Source: an uncultured Cellvibrio sp. (lineage in GTDB: Bacteria; Pseudomonadota; Gammaproteobacteria; Pseudomonadales; Cellvibrionaceae). From it: DNA of 13,869 nt. The translations under genes and the position numbers were made by a program. Location: the NCBI GenBank assembly GCA_946886255.1, contig CAMPIG010000076.1, positions 1 to 13,869 of the forward strand, read 5' to 3'. This document shows positions 7,791 to 13,869 of the stretch, piece after piece (the first letter of the stretch is position 1; the number at the start of each line of letters is the position of its first letter). The notes under the pieces were generated by a model, which made no database searches, was not told the DNA's origin, and saw only the letters and a list, made by a program, of their open reading frames with translations.

Positions 7791-8423
7791 ATGCCTACAC
7801 TGTTCCGTTTAGCCCGTCTTGCTTCCCTGCCATTGCTGTTCGCTGCCGCACCCGTTCTGGCCCAGGATGTGTATGAAAGCCGCACCTACGCCCCTACTAG
7901 CGGCTGGAGCTGGTCGGCCCATGTGGATCACATCAATATCGATGATGAAGCAGCAGCCGAACAAGGCGTTGAAGATCACTTCACTGCCGTCGGCGGCGCT
8001 GCCGAGTATTACACCAACGACAGCGATATGACCCTGTCGATCGGGTTGAGCATCATGCTGTACGAGGATAACGCCGAGTTCAGTCAGTACGTGGAAGACT
8101 GGTGGGGCGATGAATATTACGAGAGTTCCGATGCCACTGGAGGCCAGGCGTTTATTGAATATGGCCCCAAATACAAGTTTGGCGCCAACGACAGCAGCTT
8201 TTTCGTGGTGCGCGGCGGCTTGAGCGGCATCTTCTTTTCCGAGCGTAGCATCAGCAGCTGCGACAACTGTTATTCAGAAGACATTGATATTGATGGCGGG
8301 CTCTATGGCGTTTTGGGCGTAGGTCACAAGCTGGGTTACTTCGATATCGGCCTGCAATTTCACCAATATTTCACTGGTGACCTCGATAACGGCTTCCGTC
8401 TCAAGCTGTCATCTTCTTTCTAG
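7791..8423 (+). CDS. Secreted, probable outer-membrane beta-barrel protein of unknown function
   Basis: A 210-aa protein with a clear signal peptide (about residues 1-24, ending PVLA before QDVYES). The mature part is acidic and rich in Tyr, Trp, Gly and Ser. It alternates in short beta-strand-like stretches such as WSWSAHVDHI, TLSIGLSIML, FFVVRGGLSG and YFDIGLQFHQ. It ends in Phe after FRLKLSS, the C-terminal pattern recognised by the BAM complex. One CxxC pair (C157 and C160, CDNC) sits in an acidic loop and could form a disulfide or bind metal. I do not recognise a named family. The ATG at 7791 has AGGAG 5 bases upstream; an in-frame GTG at 7707 would place 28 residues ahead of the signal and is less likely. 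It is divergent from hisB, and a functional link to histidine synthesis is not indicated. Confidence 0.75.
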   Translation: MPTLFRLARLASLPLLFAAAPVLAQDVYESRTYAPTSGWSWSAHVDHINIDDEAAAEQGVEDHFTAVGGAAEYYTNDSDMTLSIGLSIMLYEDNAEFSQYVEDWWGDEYYESSDATGGQAFIEYGPKYKFGANDSSFFVVRGGLSGIFFSERSISSCDNCYSEDIDIDGGLYGVLGVGHKLGYFDIGLQFHQYFTGDLDNGFRLKLSSSF

Positions 8424-8514
8424 CGGGGCGACCTGCGGGGGAGGCTCATGGACATAAGAATACGCTGCAAGGACGCAGACCTTTAAACCCCTCCATCATC
8501 CATCTGTCCAAGTA

Positions 8515-8528
8515 TTGATCCCGATCAA
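8515..8528. promoter_or_regulatory. Perfect FNR/Anr-type binding site
   Basis: TTGATCCCGATCAA is an exact TTGAT-N4-ATCAA palindrome, the consensus for FNR, Anr and related oxygen-sensing regulators. Its centre (8521.5) would be at -41.5 for a start near 8563, the class II activation geometry. That start would be about 23 bases before the small gene's ATG at 8586. A poor -10 (TACGTT, 8556-8561, or nearby) fits a promoter that needs an activator. Confidence 0.8.
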
Positions 8529-8585
8529 TATCCCTAAGGGTCAACGGCTCCAAGATACGTTAAACGTCATCAATAGGAGGACATC

Positions 8586-8711
8586 ATGGAAATCGCCGGT
8601 ATCATTGCGATTATTTGTCTGGGCGGCAGTCTGGCGCTGCTTGCATTGGGTGGTGCATTGTTAATCCCCATCGACAATCACCTTCACCCGGACAATTCAC
8701 ATCATCATTAA
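8586..8711 (+). CDS. 41-aa membrane protein with His-rich tail
   Basis: A short open frame of 41 codons plus stop. The ribosome binding site is strong: AGGAGG at 8575-8580, 5 bases ahead of the ATG. After MEIAG comes one hydrophobic segment of about 24 residues (roughly 4-28) with Gly-Gly pairs at 13-14 and 22-23, long enough to cross the membrane once. A polar tail, starting IDNHLHPDN, ends in three His; five of the last ten residues are His. The tail could bind a metal or haem, but this is inference. Low-oxygen terminal oxidases commonly have tiny single-helix subunits of about this size (CydX, CcoQ), but I see no sequence motif that ties this protein to them, and no oxidase gene lies in the window. 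The perfect FNR/Anr box upstream predicts induction at low oxygen. I do not recognise the family. Confidence 0.7.
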   Translation: MEIAGIIAIICLGGSLALLALGGALLIPIDNHLHPDNSHHH

Positions 8712-8724
8712 CCTAATAAAGTAG

Positions 8725-8744
8725 CGGTAGCTTAGAAGCTGCCG
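8725..8744 (+). other. Hairpin after the small membrane protein gene
   Basis: CGGTAGCTT and AAGCTGCCG pair over nine positions (one G-U) with almost no loop; opening the inner pair gives a TAGA tetraloop. No T-run follows, so it is not a standard terminator. It may protect the 3' end of the short message or be chance. Confidence 0.3.
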
Positions 8745-8747
8745 GTC

Positions 8748-8776
8748 TGGTCTGCCCGTAGCAGCACACCTATAAT
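8748..8776 (+). promoter_or_regulatory. Candidate sigma70 promoter of the glycosyltransferase operon
   Basis: A perfect TATAAT (8771-8776) stands 17 bp after TGGTCT (8748-8753, three of six). Transcription would start near 8783, about 60 bases ahead of the first gene. Confidence 0.5.
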
Positions 8777-8843
8777 GCCCGCACGCTTTTGATGGGCATA
8801 CGCATTCAGCGGCGCCCCTTGTTAACGGACGCTGCTGTTACTT

Positions 8844-10226
8844 ATGTCCTACCATCCTGTCACGCATGCTGGAGCGCCTGCCGCTCCGCGATCACCCGTC
8901 GATACCCGGCCCGCACACCATGGCCTGCGAATCTGCCTGTTGGGATATCGCAGCCACCCTCATGTCGGAGGGCAGGGAATTTACCTGCATTACCTCAGCA
9001 AAGCCTTGGTTGAACTGGGCCATCAGGTGGATGTTATCTCTGGTCCACCTTATCCCGAACTCGATAGCCGCGTGACACTCATCTGCTTATCCAGCCTCGA
9101 TCTCTATGCCGTGGAAAAACCCTTCCTTGCATTGCGTTGGCACCACCTGCGTTCTTTTACTGACGTGTATGAATGGTGGAGCAAAATCAGCGGCAGCTTT
9201 GCCGAGCCCTATACCTTCGGTCGACGCCTGGTGAATTATTTCCGGCAACAGCCGACGCGGTATGACCTCATCCATGACAATCAAAGCCTGTGTTACGGGT
9301 TGTTAAACTTGCAAGCACAGGGGCTTCCGGTTGTGGCGACGGTCCATCATCCCATCACCCGCGACCTGGAATTGGCTTTAGCCTCCGCAAAAAGTCGCGG
9401 TCATCGTTGGCTGATCAAACGCTGGTATAACTTTTTACCAATGCAGAAAAAGGTGGTGCAGCGATTGCGGCATGTGATTACGGTTTCCGAGCAATCGCGA
9501 CGCGACATTGCAGACGCCTTCGCACGTCCGATACACAAGATCCAGGTCATCCCCAACGGCATTGATGTAGACACCTTCAAACCTCTCCCTGATATTCAAC
9601 GCAACCCCTGGCAGTTGATGACGACGGCATCTTCCGACCAACCTTTGAAAGGACTGTCAGTTTTATTGCGCGCGCTGGCCAAATTGCGCAAAAAAAATCC
9701 CAAGGTATCACTGCTGGTTATCGGTAAATTAAAACCCGACGGCGCCACCGAACGGGAACTGCAAAAGTTGAATTTATATGACTGTGTGCAATTTATTTCC
9801 GGCATTTCTGCTGAGGACATGGTTAAGCATTACGCTGCCTCGTGCATTGCTGTCGTGCCGTCGCTCTATGAAGGCTTCGGGTTGCCCGCCGGCGAAGCTA
9901 TGGCGTGCGGCACCCCCCTCGTGTGCAGCGATGGCGGTGCATTGCCGGAGGTAGTAGGCAATGCGGCCCACCTGGTCAAGGCAGGCGATGTCGAGGACTT
10001 ATATCAGGCGCTCGATTATTTGCTGCAACAACCCGTACAACGTGCACTGTTAGGCCAACGGGGACGCGAACACATATTGCAACAGTTAAGCTGGTCTGTG
10101 GTTGCACAACAAATGACGGCTTACTATCGCCAGATGTTAGGCCAACACTCCACCAGCGAATCGATCACGCCGTTGGCCGAAAAATCTTCCACAGCAGTGG
10201 CCACTGAAGTCTATGTTAACGATTGA
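8844..10226 (+). CDS. GT4-family glycosyltransferase
   Basis: A 460-aa retaining glycosyltransferase with the GT-B fold. It probably transfers a sugar from a nucleotide donor in the cytoplasm; donor and acceptor cannot be read from the sequence. The N-terminal Rossmann domain carries RICLLGY and the HVGGQGIYLHYLSKAL acceptor-side motif (residues 40-55). The linker motif VIPNGIDVDTFKP lies near 235. The C-terminal donor-binding domain has the EX7E motif, E343 and E351 in YEGFGLPAGEAMACGTP, followed by DGGALPEVV. The first 27 residues are Ala/Pro/His-rich and look disordered. No good ribosome binding site is seen before the ATG, but no other in-frame start lies before the core. The gene overlaps the next by 14 bases, which points to translational coupling in a three-gene operon. 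Confidence 0.9.
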   Translation: MSYHPVTHAGAPAAPRSPVDTRPAHHGLRICLLGYRSHPHVGGQGIYLHYLSKALVELGHQVDVISGPPYPELDSRVTLICLSSLDLYAVEKPFLALRWHHLRSFTDVYEWWSKISGSFAEPYTFGRRLVNYFRQQPTRYDLIHDNQSLCYGLLNLQAQGLPVVATVHHPITRDLELALASAKSRGHRWLIKRWYNFLPMQKKVVQRLRHVITVSEQSRRDIADAFARPIHKIQVIPNGIDVDTFKPLPDIQRNPWQLMTTASSDQPLKGLSVLLRALAKLRKKNPKVSLLVIGKLKPDGATERELQKLNLYDCVQFISGISAEDMVKHYAASCIAVVPSLYEGFGLPAGEAMACGTPLVCSDGGALPEVVGNAAHLVKAGDVEDLYQALDYLLQQPVQRALLGQRGREHILQQLSWSVVAQQMTAYYRQMLGQHSTSESITPLAEKSSTAVATEVYVND

Positions 10227-10944
10227 TTTTAATTATTTTCCATTACATGTTGGCGACCGTGTCCTGGATATCGGTTGTGGCGAAGGGCGGCATGTCATCA
10301 ATGCGTATTTGCATGGCGATATCACAGCTATCGGTGTTGACCTGAACCCCTCCGACTTGCGTATCGCACGCGAACGCTTTGCACCTTTTGCGCAACCAGA
10401 AAATACGCAAAAATATTTTTCCCTGCAAGTCGCTGATGCTACGCGCCTTCCCTTCGCTAATCAGAGTTTCGATAAAATTATTTGCAGCGAAGTACTTGAA
10501 CATATTCATGATTACGAAGCAGTGTTGCGGGAAATCCGCCGCGTGTTAAAACCTGACGGCTTATTGGCGATTAGTGTTCCGCGTTATTGGCCCGAAAAAA
10601 TTTGCTGGCAACTCAGTCGCGCTTACCATGAAGTGGAAGGTGGCCATATACGTATCTTCAACGCACGACAGTTGCGTCATACCGTGGAGGCGCACAATAT
10701 GCAGTTCCTCCACCGCCACTGGGCTCATGCATTGCACTCGCCGTTCTGGTGGCTGAAATGTTTGTTGTGGGATAAACAGGATGACTCACGTCTGATAAAA
10801 CTCTACCATCGCCTGCTGGTGTGGGACTTGATGCAACGCCCCTGGCTGACCCGCACACTGGAGAAATGCCTGAACCCACTGCTGGGCAAAAGTGTGGTGA
10901 TGTATTTTCAACAGCGCGCAACGGACAAAGCGACCGAATCATGA
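10213..10944 (+). CDS. Class I SAM-dependent methyltransferase
   Basis: A 243-aa enzyme with a methyltransferase-11-like Rossmann domain in the first two-thirds. Motif I is VLDIGCGEGRH (about 17-27), the ribose-binding acid is D43 in GVDLNP, and the adenine-side acid is D75 in VADATRLPF. SEVLEHIHDYEAVLREIRRVLKPDG (92-116) is the usual post-motif helix and strand. The C-terminal part contains many Trp, His and Arg residues and may bind the acceptor. The target is unknown; the neighbours suggest a sugar hydroxyl or glycolipid. The ATG lies 14 bases inside the end of the glycosyltransferase gene, and its stop overlaps the start of the third gene (ATGA), so the three proteins are made as one coupled unit. 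Confidence 0.9.
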   Translation: MLTIDFNYFPLHVGDRVLDIGCGEGRHVINAYLHGDITAIGVDLNPSDLRIARERFAPFAQPENTQKYFSLQVADATRLPFANQSFDKIICSEVLEHIHDYEAVLREIRRVLKPDGLLAISVPRYWPEKICWQLSRAYHEVEGGHIRIFNARQLRHTVEAHNMQFLHRHWAHALHSPFWWLKCLLWDKQDDSRLIKLYHRLLVWDLMQRPWLTRTLEKCLNPLLGKSVVMYFQQRATDKATES

Positions 10945-12008
10945 ATGAATTATTGCTGAGCAAAGGATTTTTTCCCGAGACACTGTTGCGACCAACAGTG
11001 ACTTACATTCTGCAAGCTCAATTACCCAACGGTTGCATTCCCTGGTTTCATAACGGAAAAGCCGACCCATGGGATCATATTGAAGCCGCCATGGGACTCA
11101 CCATTGGCGGCGAATATACTTCTGCACAACGCGCCTACCGGTGGCTGGCCAGCGAGCAATTAGCGGATGGCAGTTGGTGGGCCAATTATTACGCTAACCA
11201 GCCGGTGGATCGCAACCATCGCGAAACCAATTTTGTTGCGTATATTGCGACGGGACTCTGGCATTATTTTTTAGTCACCGGCGATAAGACGTTTCTGGCT
11301 GAACTCTTTGCCTGCGTTGAGCGAGCCATCGATTTTGTTGTGCGCTATCAATCACCAACTGGCGAAATCTATTGGGCAGTAGCGGAAGACGGCTCACCCA
11401 AAGAAGATGCGTTAGTGACGGCGTGTGCATCCATCTACAAAAGCCTCGACTGCGCCAACGCCATCGCTGTTACCCTCGCTATCGATAAACCGTCCTGGCG
11501 CAAAGCACAGGCTCGATTGGGCAAAACCCTGCGTAAACACCCCGAATGTTTTGACCGTACCTGGGAAAGCAAAGAACGCTTTTCCATGGACTGGTTTTAC
11601 CCGATCCTCACCGGCGTTATCACCGGCAAAGCGGCGCACCAACGCATCGATAGAAAATGGGCTCTATTTGTAGAAAACAATATCGGTTGCCGCTGCGTAA
11701 GCGATGAACCCTGGGTAACCGTAGCGGAATCCTGCGAACTGACTCTGGCATTGCTCGCTGCTGGCGACCACGCGCGTGCGCTGCATTTATTCAGCTGGTT
11801 ACATCAGTTTATGGATGAAGATGGCGGTTATTGGACGGGCTATAATTTCCGTGACAAGTTGATTTGGCCGAAGGAAAAAACTACTTGGACGGCGGGGGCC
11901 ATTTTATTGGCGGCGGATGCGTTGATAGAACACACTGGCGCGGCTCATTTATTTACCCAGGCCGTCGAGATTCCAAATACTATCGAAAATAGTTTTCTGC
12001 ACAAATAA
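10941..12008 (+). CDS. (alpha/alpha)-toroid protein, prenyltransferase/glycosidase-like
   Basis: A 355-aa soluble protein of repeated helical hairpins, the pattern of (alpha/alpha)6-type barrels shared by terpene cyclases, protein prenyltransferases and several glycosidases. Recurrent signatures are GCIPWFHNGKADPWDHIEAA (31-50), LADGSWWANYY (74-84), GEIYWAVAEDG (141-151) and EDGGYWTGYNF (293-303). These repeated D/E-G-x-x-W turns resemble the QW-like repeats of such folds. D43, E48, D76 and E210 are possible acids, but I cannot assign a catalytic pair. I recall similar proteins being annotated 'prenyltransferase', which may reflect the fold only. No signal peptide is seen. The ATG at 10941 overlaps the methyltransferase stop (ATGA); the frame runs open to 10821, but that stretch is inside the methyltransferase gene. 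The context suggests work on the same glycan. Confidence 0.7.
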   Translation: MNELLLSKGFFPETLLRPTVTYILQAQLPNGCIPWFHNGKADPWDHIEAAMGLTIGGEYTSAQRAYRWLASEQLADGSWWANYYANQPVDRNHRETNFVAYIATGLWHYFLVTGDKTFLAELFACVERAIDFVVRYQSPTGEIYWAVAEDGSPKEDALVTACASIYKSLDCANAIAVTLAIDKPSWRKAQARLGKTLRKHPECFDRTWESKERFSMDWFYPILTGVITGKAAHQRIDRKWALFVENNIGCRCVSDEPWVTVAESCELTLALLAAGDHARALHLFSWLHQFMDEDGGYWTGYNFRDKLIWPKEKTTWTAGAILLAADALIEHTGAAHLFTQAVEIPNTIENSFLHK

Positions 12009-12031
12009 ACGCCGTGTTTCACAATTCTAAT

Positions 12032-12048
12032 ACTCGCACGATGCGAGT
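12032..12048 (+). terminator. Short hairpin after the glycan operon
   Basis: ACTCGCA and TGCGAGT form a perfect 7-bp stem with loop CGA, followed by only three T. It starts 24 bases after the toroid gene stop, so a weak rho-independent terminator is possible. Confidence 0.4.
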
Positions 12049-12054
12049 TTGACG

Positions 12055-12214
12055 TTGGGCCTTTTGTTTCGAAACCCTCAAGTCAGGGACGACTTGAGGG
12101 AGCTACAGGGATGATGCATTCGCCACATCCATGTGGCTCACCCTACGGGCAGCTTCGCTGTGCAAATTAGCTTTCCTGCCAATTTGACATGCGTTTTCGA
12201 AACAAAAGGCCCAA
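12055..12214 (-). repeat. Structured repeat element with perfect 20-bp terminal inverted repeats
   Basis: The arms TTGGGCCTTTTGTTTCGAAA (12055-12074) and its exact reverse complement (12195-12214) enclose 120 bases with no gene. Inside are a perfect 10-bp hairpin (CCCTCAAGTC 12075-12084 with GACTTGAGGG 12091-12100) and a smaller palindrome (GCCACAT/ATGTGGC, 12122-12137). Read on the - strand, the centre has GCGAATGCATCATCCCTGTAG and then the hairpin with loop GTCCCT, followed directly by the right arm. This matches the order in the element at 6175-6276. It lies between two convergent operons (stops at 12008 and 12253) and may end both transcripts. Confidence 0.88.
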
Positions 12215-12252
12215 TGACAAACGGACTACGAAGTACATTCCACAAAAACCAA

Positions 12253-12744
12253 TTATTTAACCACTGGCACTCTCGGCGTCTCGTTAACCGCCATAAAACG
12301 AATCGCCATCGGGTAATTGCGAATTACGCCGTCTTTCGCGTTGATTGCACCCATCACTGTGAAGATGATCGAACAGACGATCAACGCCAGCAGCAGGAAA
12401 ACACCGACAACAATTACCATCAGGATGATGCAACCAATAGTGTAGATAAACGCGCTGATGACCCAGTTAAAGATCACCCGCCCCTGTTGGTCAATATAAT
12501 CATCATCCTTCTTGGTCAACCACATAATCAGGGGGACCACCCAACCAAGCACCGGCAGGACAAAACAACAAAACTGCGAGAAGTGCATAATCATGCTGTA
12601 GCTGCGACTGTCCATATTGCCCAAATCCAGGGATTGGACGGGTTTATCTTCCAATGCCTGGGCTTTGCCCTTCTGAAATTCCTCCTCTGTAATGATCCCC
12701 TTTTCCTTCAACTCATTAAGCTTTTCTATTTTATCGAGATCCAT
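12253..12744 (-). CDS. SHOCT and DUF4870 domain membrane protein
   Basis: A 163-aa protein. The N-terminus (about 6-31) has the SHOCT pattern of LNELKEKGIITEEEFQKGKA, a short helical oligomerisation module. A DUF4870-like membrane domain follows, beginning HFSQFCCFVLPVLGWVVPLIMWL (54-76), then a charged loop KKDDDYIDQQGRVIFNW, and a long hydrophobic stretch (about 92-135) that can hold two helices. The N-terminus and the loop are probably cytoplasmic. Its function is unknown. AAGGA about 6 bases upstream supports the start. The gene begins 38 bases after the XRE regulator stop on the same strand, so the two are likely cotranscribed, and the regulator may control it. Confidence 0.85.
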   Translation of the reverse strand: MDLDKIEKLNELKEKGIITEEEFQKGKAQALEDKPVQSLDLGNMDSRSYSMIMHFSQFCCFVLPVLGWVVPLIMWLTKKDDDYIDQQGRVIFNWVISAFIYTIGCIILMVIVVGVFLLLALIVCSIIFTVMGAINAKDGVIRNYPMAIRFMAVNETPRVPVVK

Positions 12745-12782
12745 AATGGTTCCTTGTTGTCGAGAGTAAATCGGTCAGCAGA

Positions 12783-13517
12783 TTACATTCGACGGTATTT
12801 AAACAGCTGTTCATACTGCCAGTTGCGCAAGGCAAGCACCAGAGTGTAACCCTGTCGCTCGGGCAGCGCCAGACCGGCATCGGCATTATTTAGCTGGTCA
12901 AACTCCCGCGCCAGCCGTTCTATTTTTTTCTGTAACTCACCGTTCGATTGCGGCGATAACATGCCGTTGAGTACCACCAGCCGGTGGTCCGGTTTGTCGA
13001 ACTGCGCCTGGAATAATTCCTTCTCGATGGTATTGAGGAAAAATTGTTGGATAGGACCGTTCTTACGCCAACTGAAGTTGGGCGCGACCAATAGTTTGAT
13101 CCGGTTTTTTGGCAACAACTCGATGATCTTCAGGCGATCCAGTCGCGCCAGTTTCTGCACGCATTCGTGTTCGGTAAAGGTGTAGTGGCGCAACATGTCT
13201 TCGAGGGTCCAGCGGTTGAGCACACAGACCGTAATAATCAGAAAACCGGGATCACGCACAATTTCTTCCTCCTGTTCTTCACTCAACTCCTGCAAACGCG
13301 CCTGTCGCTCTACCATCAGTTGCACCAGGTCGGAGATTTCCATCCCCATCATCAGGCATACTTGCTGGATTTGTTGCAGACTAAAAGTGCGGCTGCTGAA
13401 CAGACGTTTGATCGAGGCTTCTGATAAATCCATCGCCTCGGCCACGTCGCGGTATTTGAGGTTATGGGATTTCAGGGCAGATTTGAGGGTCTCCACCAAG
13501 GCGTCGACTTGAGCCAT
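12783..13517 (-). CDS. XRE-family helix-turn-helix transcriptional regulator
   Basis: A 244-aa protein with a Cro/C1-type HTH at residues about 10-65: LKSALKSHNLKYRDVAEAMDLSEASIKRLFSSRTFSLQQI. The rest has no domain I can name. It includes a Glu-rich linker (about 75-88, EEQEEEIV), a region resembling a second winged helix (MLRHYTFTEHECVQKLARLDRLKIIELLPKNRIKLLV in outline), and a C-terminal alpha/beta part. The frame extends to an ATG at 13538, but the ATG at 13517 has GGAG 6 bases upstream. A near-perfect 19-bp palindrome lies 14 bases before this start, which suggests autoregulation. The gene leads a two-gene unit with the DUF4870 protein and is divergent from an MFS-type gene. Its targets are inferred, not shown. 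Confidence 0.85.
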   Translation of the reverse strand: MAQVDALVETLKSALKSHNLKYRDVAEAMDLSEASIKRLFSSRTFSLQQIQQVCLMMGMEISDLVQLMVERQARLQELSEEQEEEIVRDPGFLIITVCVLNRWTLEDMLRHYTFTEHECVQKLARLDRLKIIELLPKNRIKLLVAPNFSWRKNGPIQQFFLNTIEKELFQAQFDKPDHRLVVLNGMLSPQSNGELQKKIERLAREFDQLNNADAGLALPERQGYTLVLALRNWQYEQLFKYRRM

Positions 13518-13530
13518 AAGAAACTCCGTG

Positions 13531-13549
13531 GGTATCATTAAACGATACC
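13531..13549. promoter_or_regulatory. Palindromic candidate operator upstream of the XRE gene
   Basis: GGTATCATTAAACGATACC: the outer six bases on each side are perfectly complementary, the two next to the centre also pair, and one position is mismatched. Such odd-length palindromes are typical for dimeric HTH regulators. It lies between the XRE start (13517) and the divergent gene (13655). Confidence 0.5.
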
Positions 13550-13654
13550 GCTGAGTCTATACAGCGCAACATGGAATGCAAAGGTCGAAGATAAAAATAC
13601 AGTCTGGCAGAGTGCGGCTGTCTCAAAGCCACACCTTCATAAAAAGGAACATGT

Positions 13655-13869
13655 ATGTCACAGCTCGTCAAGATTCGCGGGTTTATCCCTTACCTGCTGG
13701 TGGTTTTCCTCAATGCGTTTGTGGATCTCGGCCACAAGATCGTCATCCAGAACACGGTCTTTAAAGTTTATGACGGCCAACAGCAGATTATCCTCACCGC
13801 CATTGTTAACGCCCTGATCCTGCTGCCGTTTATCCTGCTGTTTTCTCCCGCCGGTTTTTTCTCGGACCG
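13655..13869 (+). CDS. MFS transporter N-terminus, LplT/Aas-like (partial)
   Basis: The window ends inside this gene; 71 codons are visible. The protein begins MSQLVKIRGFIPYLLVVFLN, then AFVDLGHKIVIQNTVFKVYD, a short polar part, and a second hydrophobic helix (about 44-66) ending FSPAGFFSD. This resembles the start of LplT-like lysophospholipid transporters. In many Gammaproteobacteria that MFS module is fused to acyltransferase and acyl-ACP synthetase (Aas) domains for phospholipid repair; whether the fusion is present here lies outside the window. AAGGAA is 5 bases before the ATG at 13655; the ATG at 13651 is too close to it and out of frame. The gene is divergent from the XRE regulator, with a palindromic candidate operator between them. 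Confidence 0.75.
   Translation, partial: MSQLVKIRGFIPYLLVVFLNAFVDLGHKIVIQNTVFKVYDGQQQIILTAIVNALILLPFILLFSPAGFFSD

Noticed and set aside
4155..8478. CAAGGACGCAG present at about 4156 and 8468, with a shorter CAAGGACG near 4218
   Set aside because: An 11-base match without shared flanks or position relative to genes is within chance for this length.
8725..8744. Hairpin after the small protein gene as a rho-independent terminator
   Set aside because: No T-run follows the stem, so it is listed only as a hairpin of low confidence.
10821..10940. Upstream extension of the toroid gene inside the methyltransferase gene
   Set aside because: The 40 residues have low-complexity shadow composition, while the ATGA overlap at 10941 is the standard coupled start.
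12133..12849. 238-codon open frame on the + strand opposite the DUF4870 gene
   Set aside because: It is antisense to a recognisable membrane-protein gene, His/Asn/Gln-rich without domain character, and begins inside the repeat element.
1..13869. tRNA, rRNA, CRISPR array, insertion sequence or prophage genes
   Set aside because: I saw no cloverleaf or rRNA motifs, no evenly spaced direct repeats, and no transposase or integrase frame. The two palindromic elements are non-coding.

Overview
The window looks like chromosomal DNA of a gammaproteobacterium of the Pseudomonadales/Cellvibrionales type. The order gpmI-envC-ctpA-yibQ-like, followed by a convergent hisB-hisH-hisA-hisF operon, is the arrangement I know from Pseudomonas and its relatives. 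A DUF6316-type small protein and a perfect FNR/Anr-type box fit the same group. The genus is an inference (Cellvibrio-like); I could not search for it.

Left part (1-4516, all + strand). The 3' end of gpmI (glycolysis) is followed by three secreted or periplasmic cell-envelope proteins. These are an EnvC-like amidase activator with a degenerate LytM domain, the S41 processing protease CtpA, and a divergent polysaccharide deacetylase of the YibQ family. EnvC and CtpA both belong to families that control peptidoglycan hydrolysis. A 72-aa DUF6316-type protein follows. A perfect 12-bp hairpin with U-tracts on both sides closes this block and also ends the his operon arriving from the right.

Middle (4606-7675, - strand). 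hisB, hisH, hisA and hisF encode the central steps of histidine synthesis. A palindromic repeat element sits inside the operon between hisH and hisA. Divergent from hisB is a secreted, probably outer-membrane beta-barrel protein of unknown role (7791-8423). Next comes a 41-aa membrane protein with a His-rich tail that is easy to miss (8586-8711). It has a strong Shine-Dalgarno and sits behind a perfect TTGAT-N4-ATCAA box at class II promoter distance, so it is probably induced by low oxygen.

Right part (8748-13869). A perfect -10 hexamer precedes a tightly overlapping three-gene operon: a GT4 glycosyltransferase, a class I SAM methyltransferase and an (alpha/alpha)-toroid protein. Together they look like a small pathway that makes or modifies an unknown glycan or glycolipid. 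It converges with an XRE regulator followed by a SHOCT-DUF4870 membrane protein, and a second structured repeat fills the gap between them. The two repeats share internal motifs and a hairpin with the same GTCCCT loop, so they appear to be one family. The XRE gene is divergent from the start of an MFS (LplT/Aas-like) gene, and a near-perfect 19-bp palindrome lies in front of the regulator.

The least explained items are the FNR-box small protein, the palindromic repeat family and the three-gene glycan operon.
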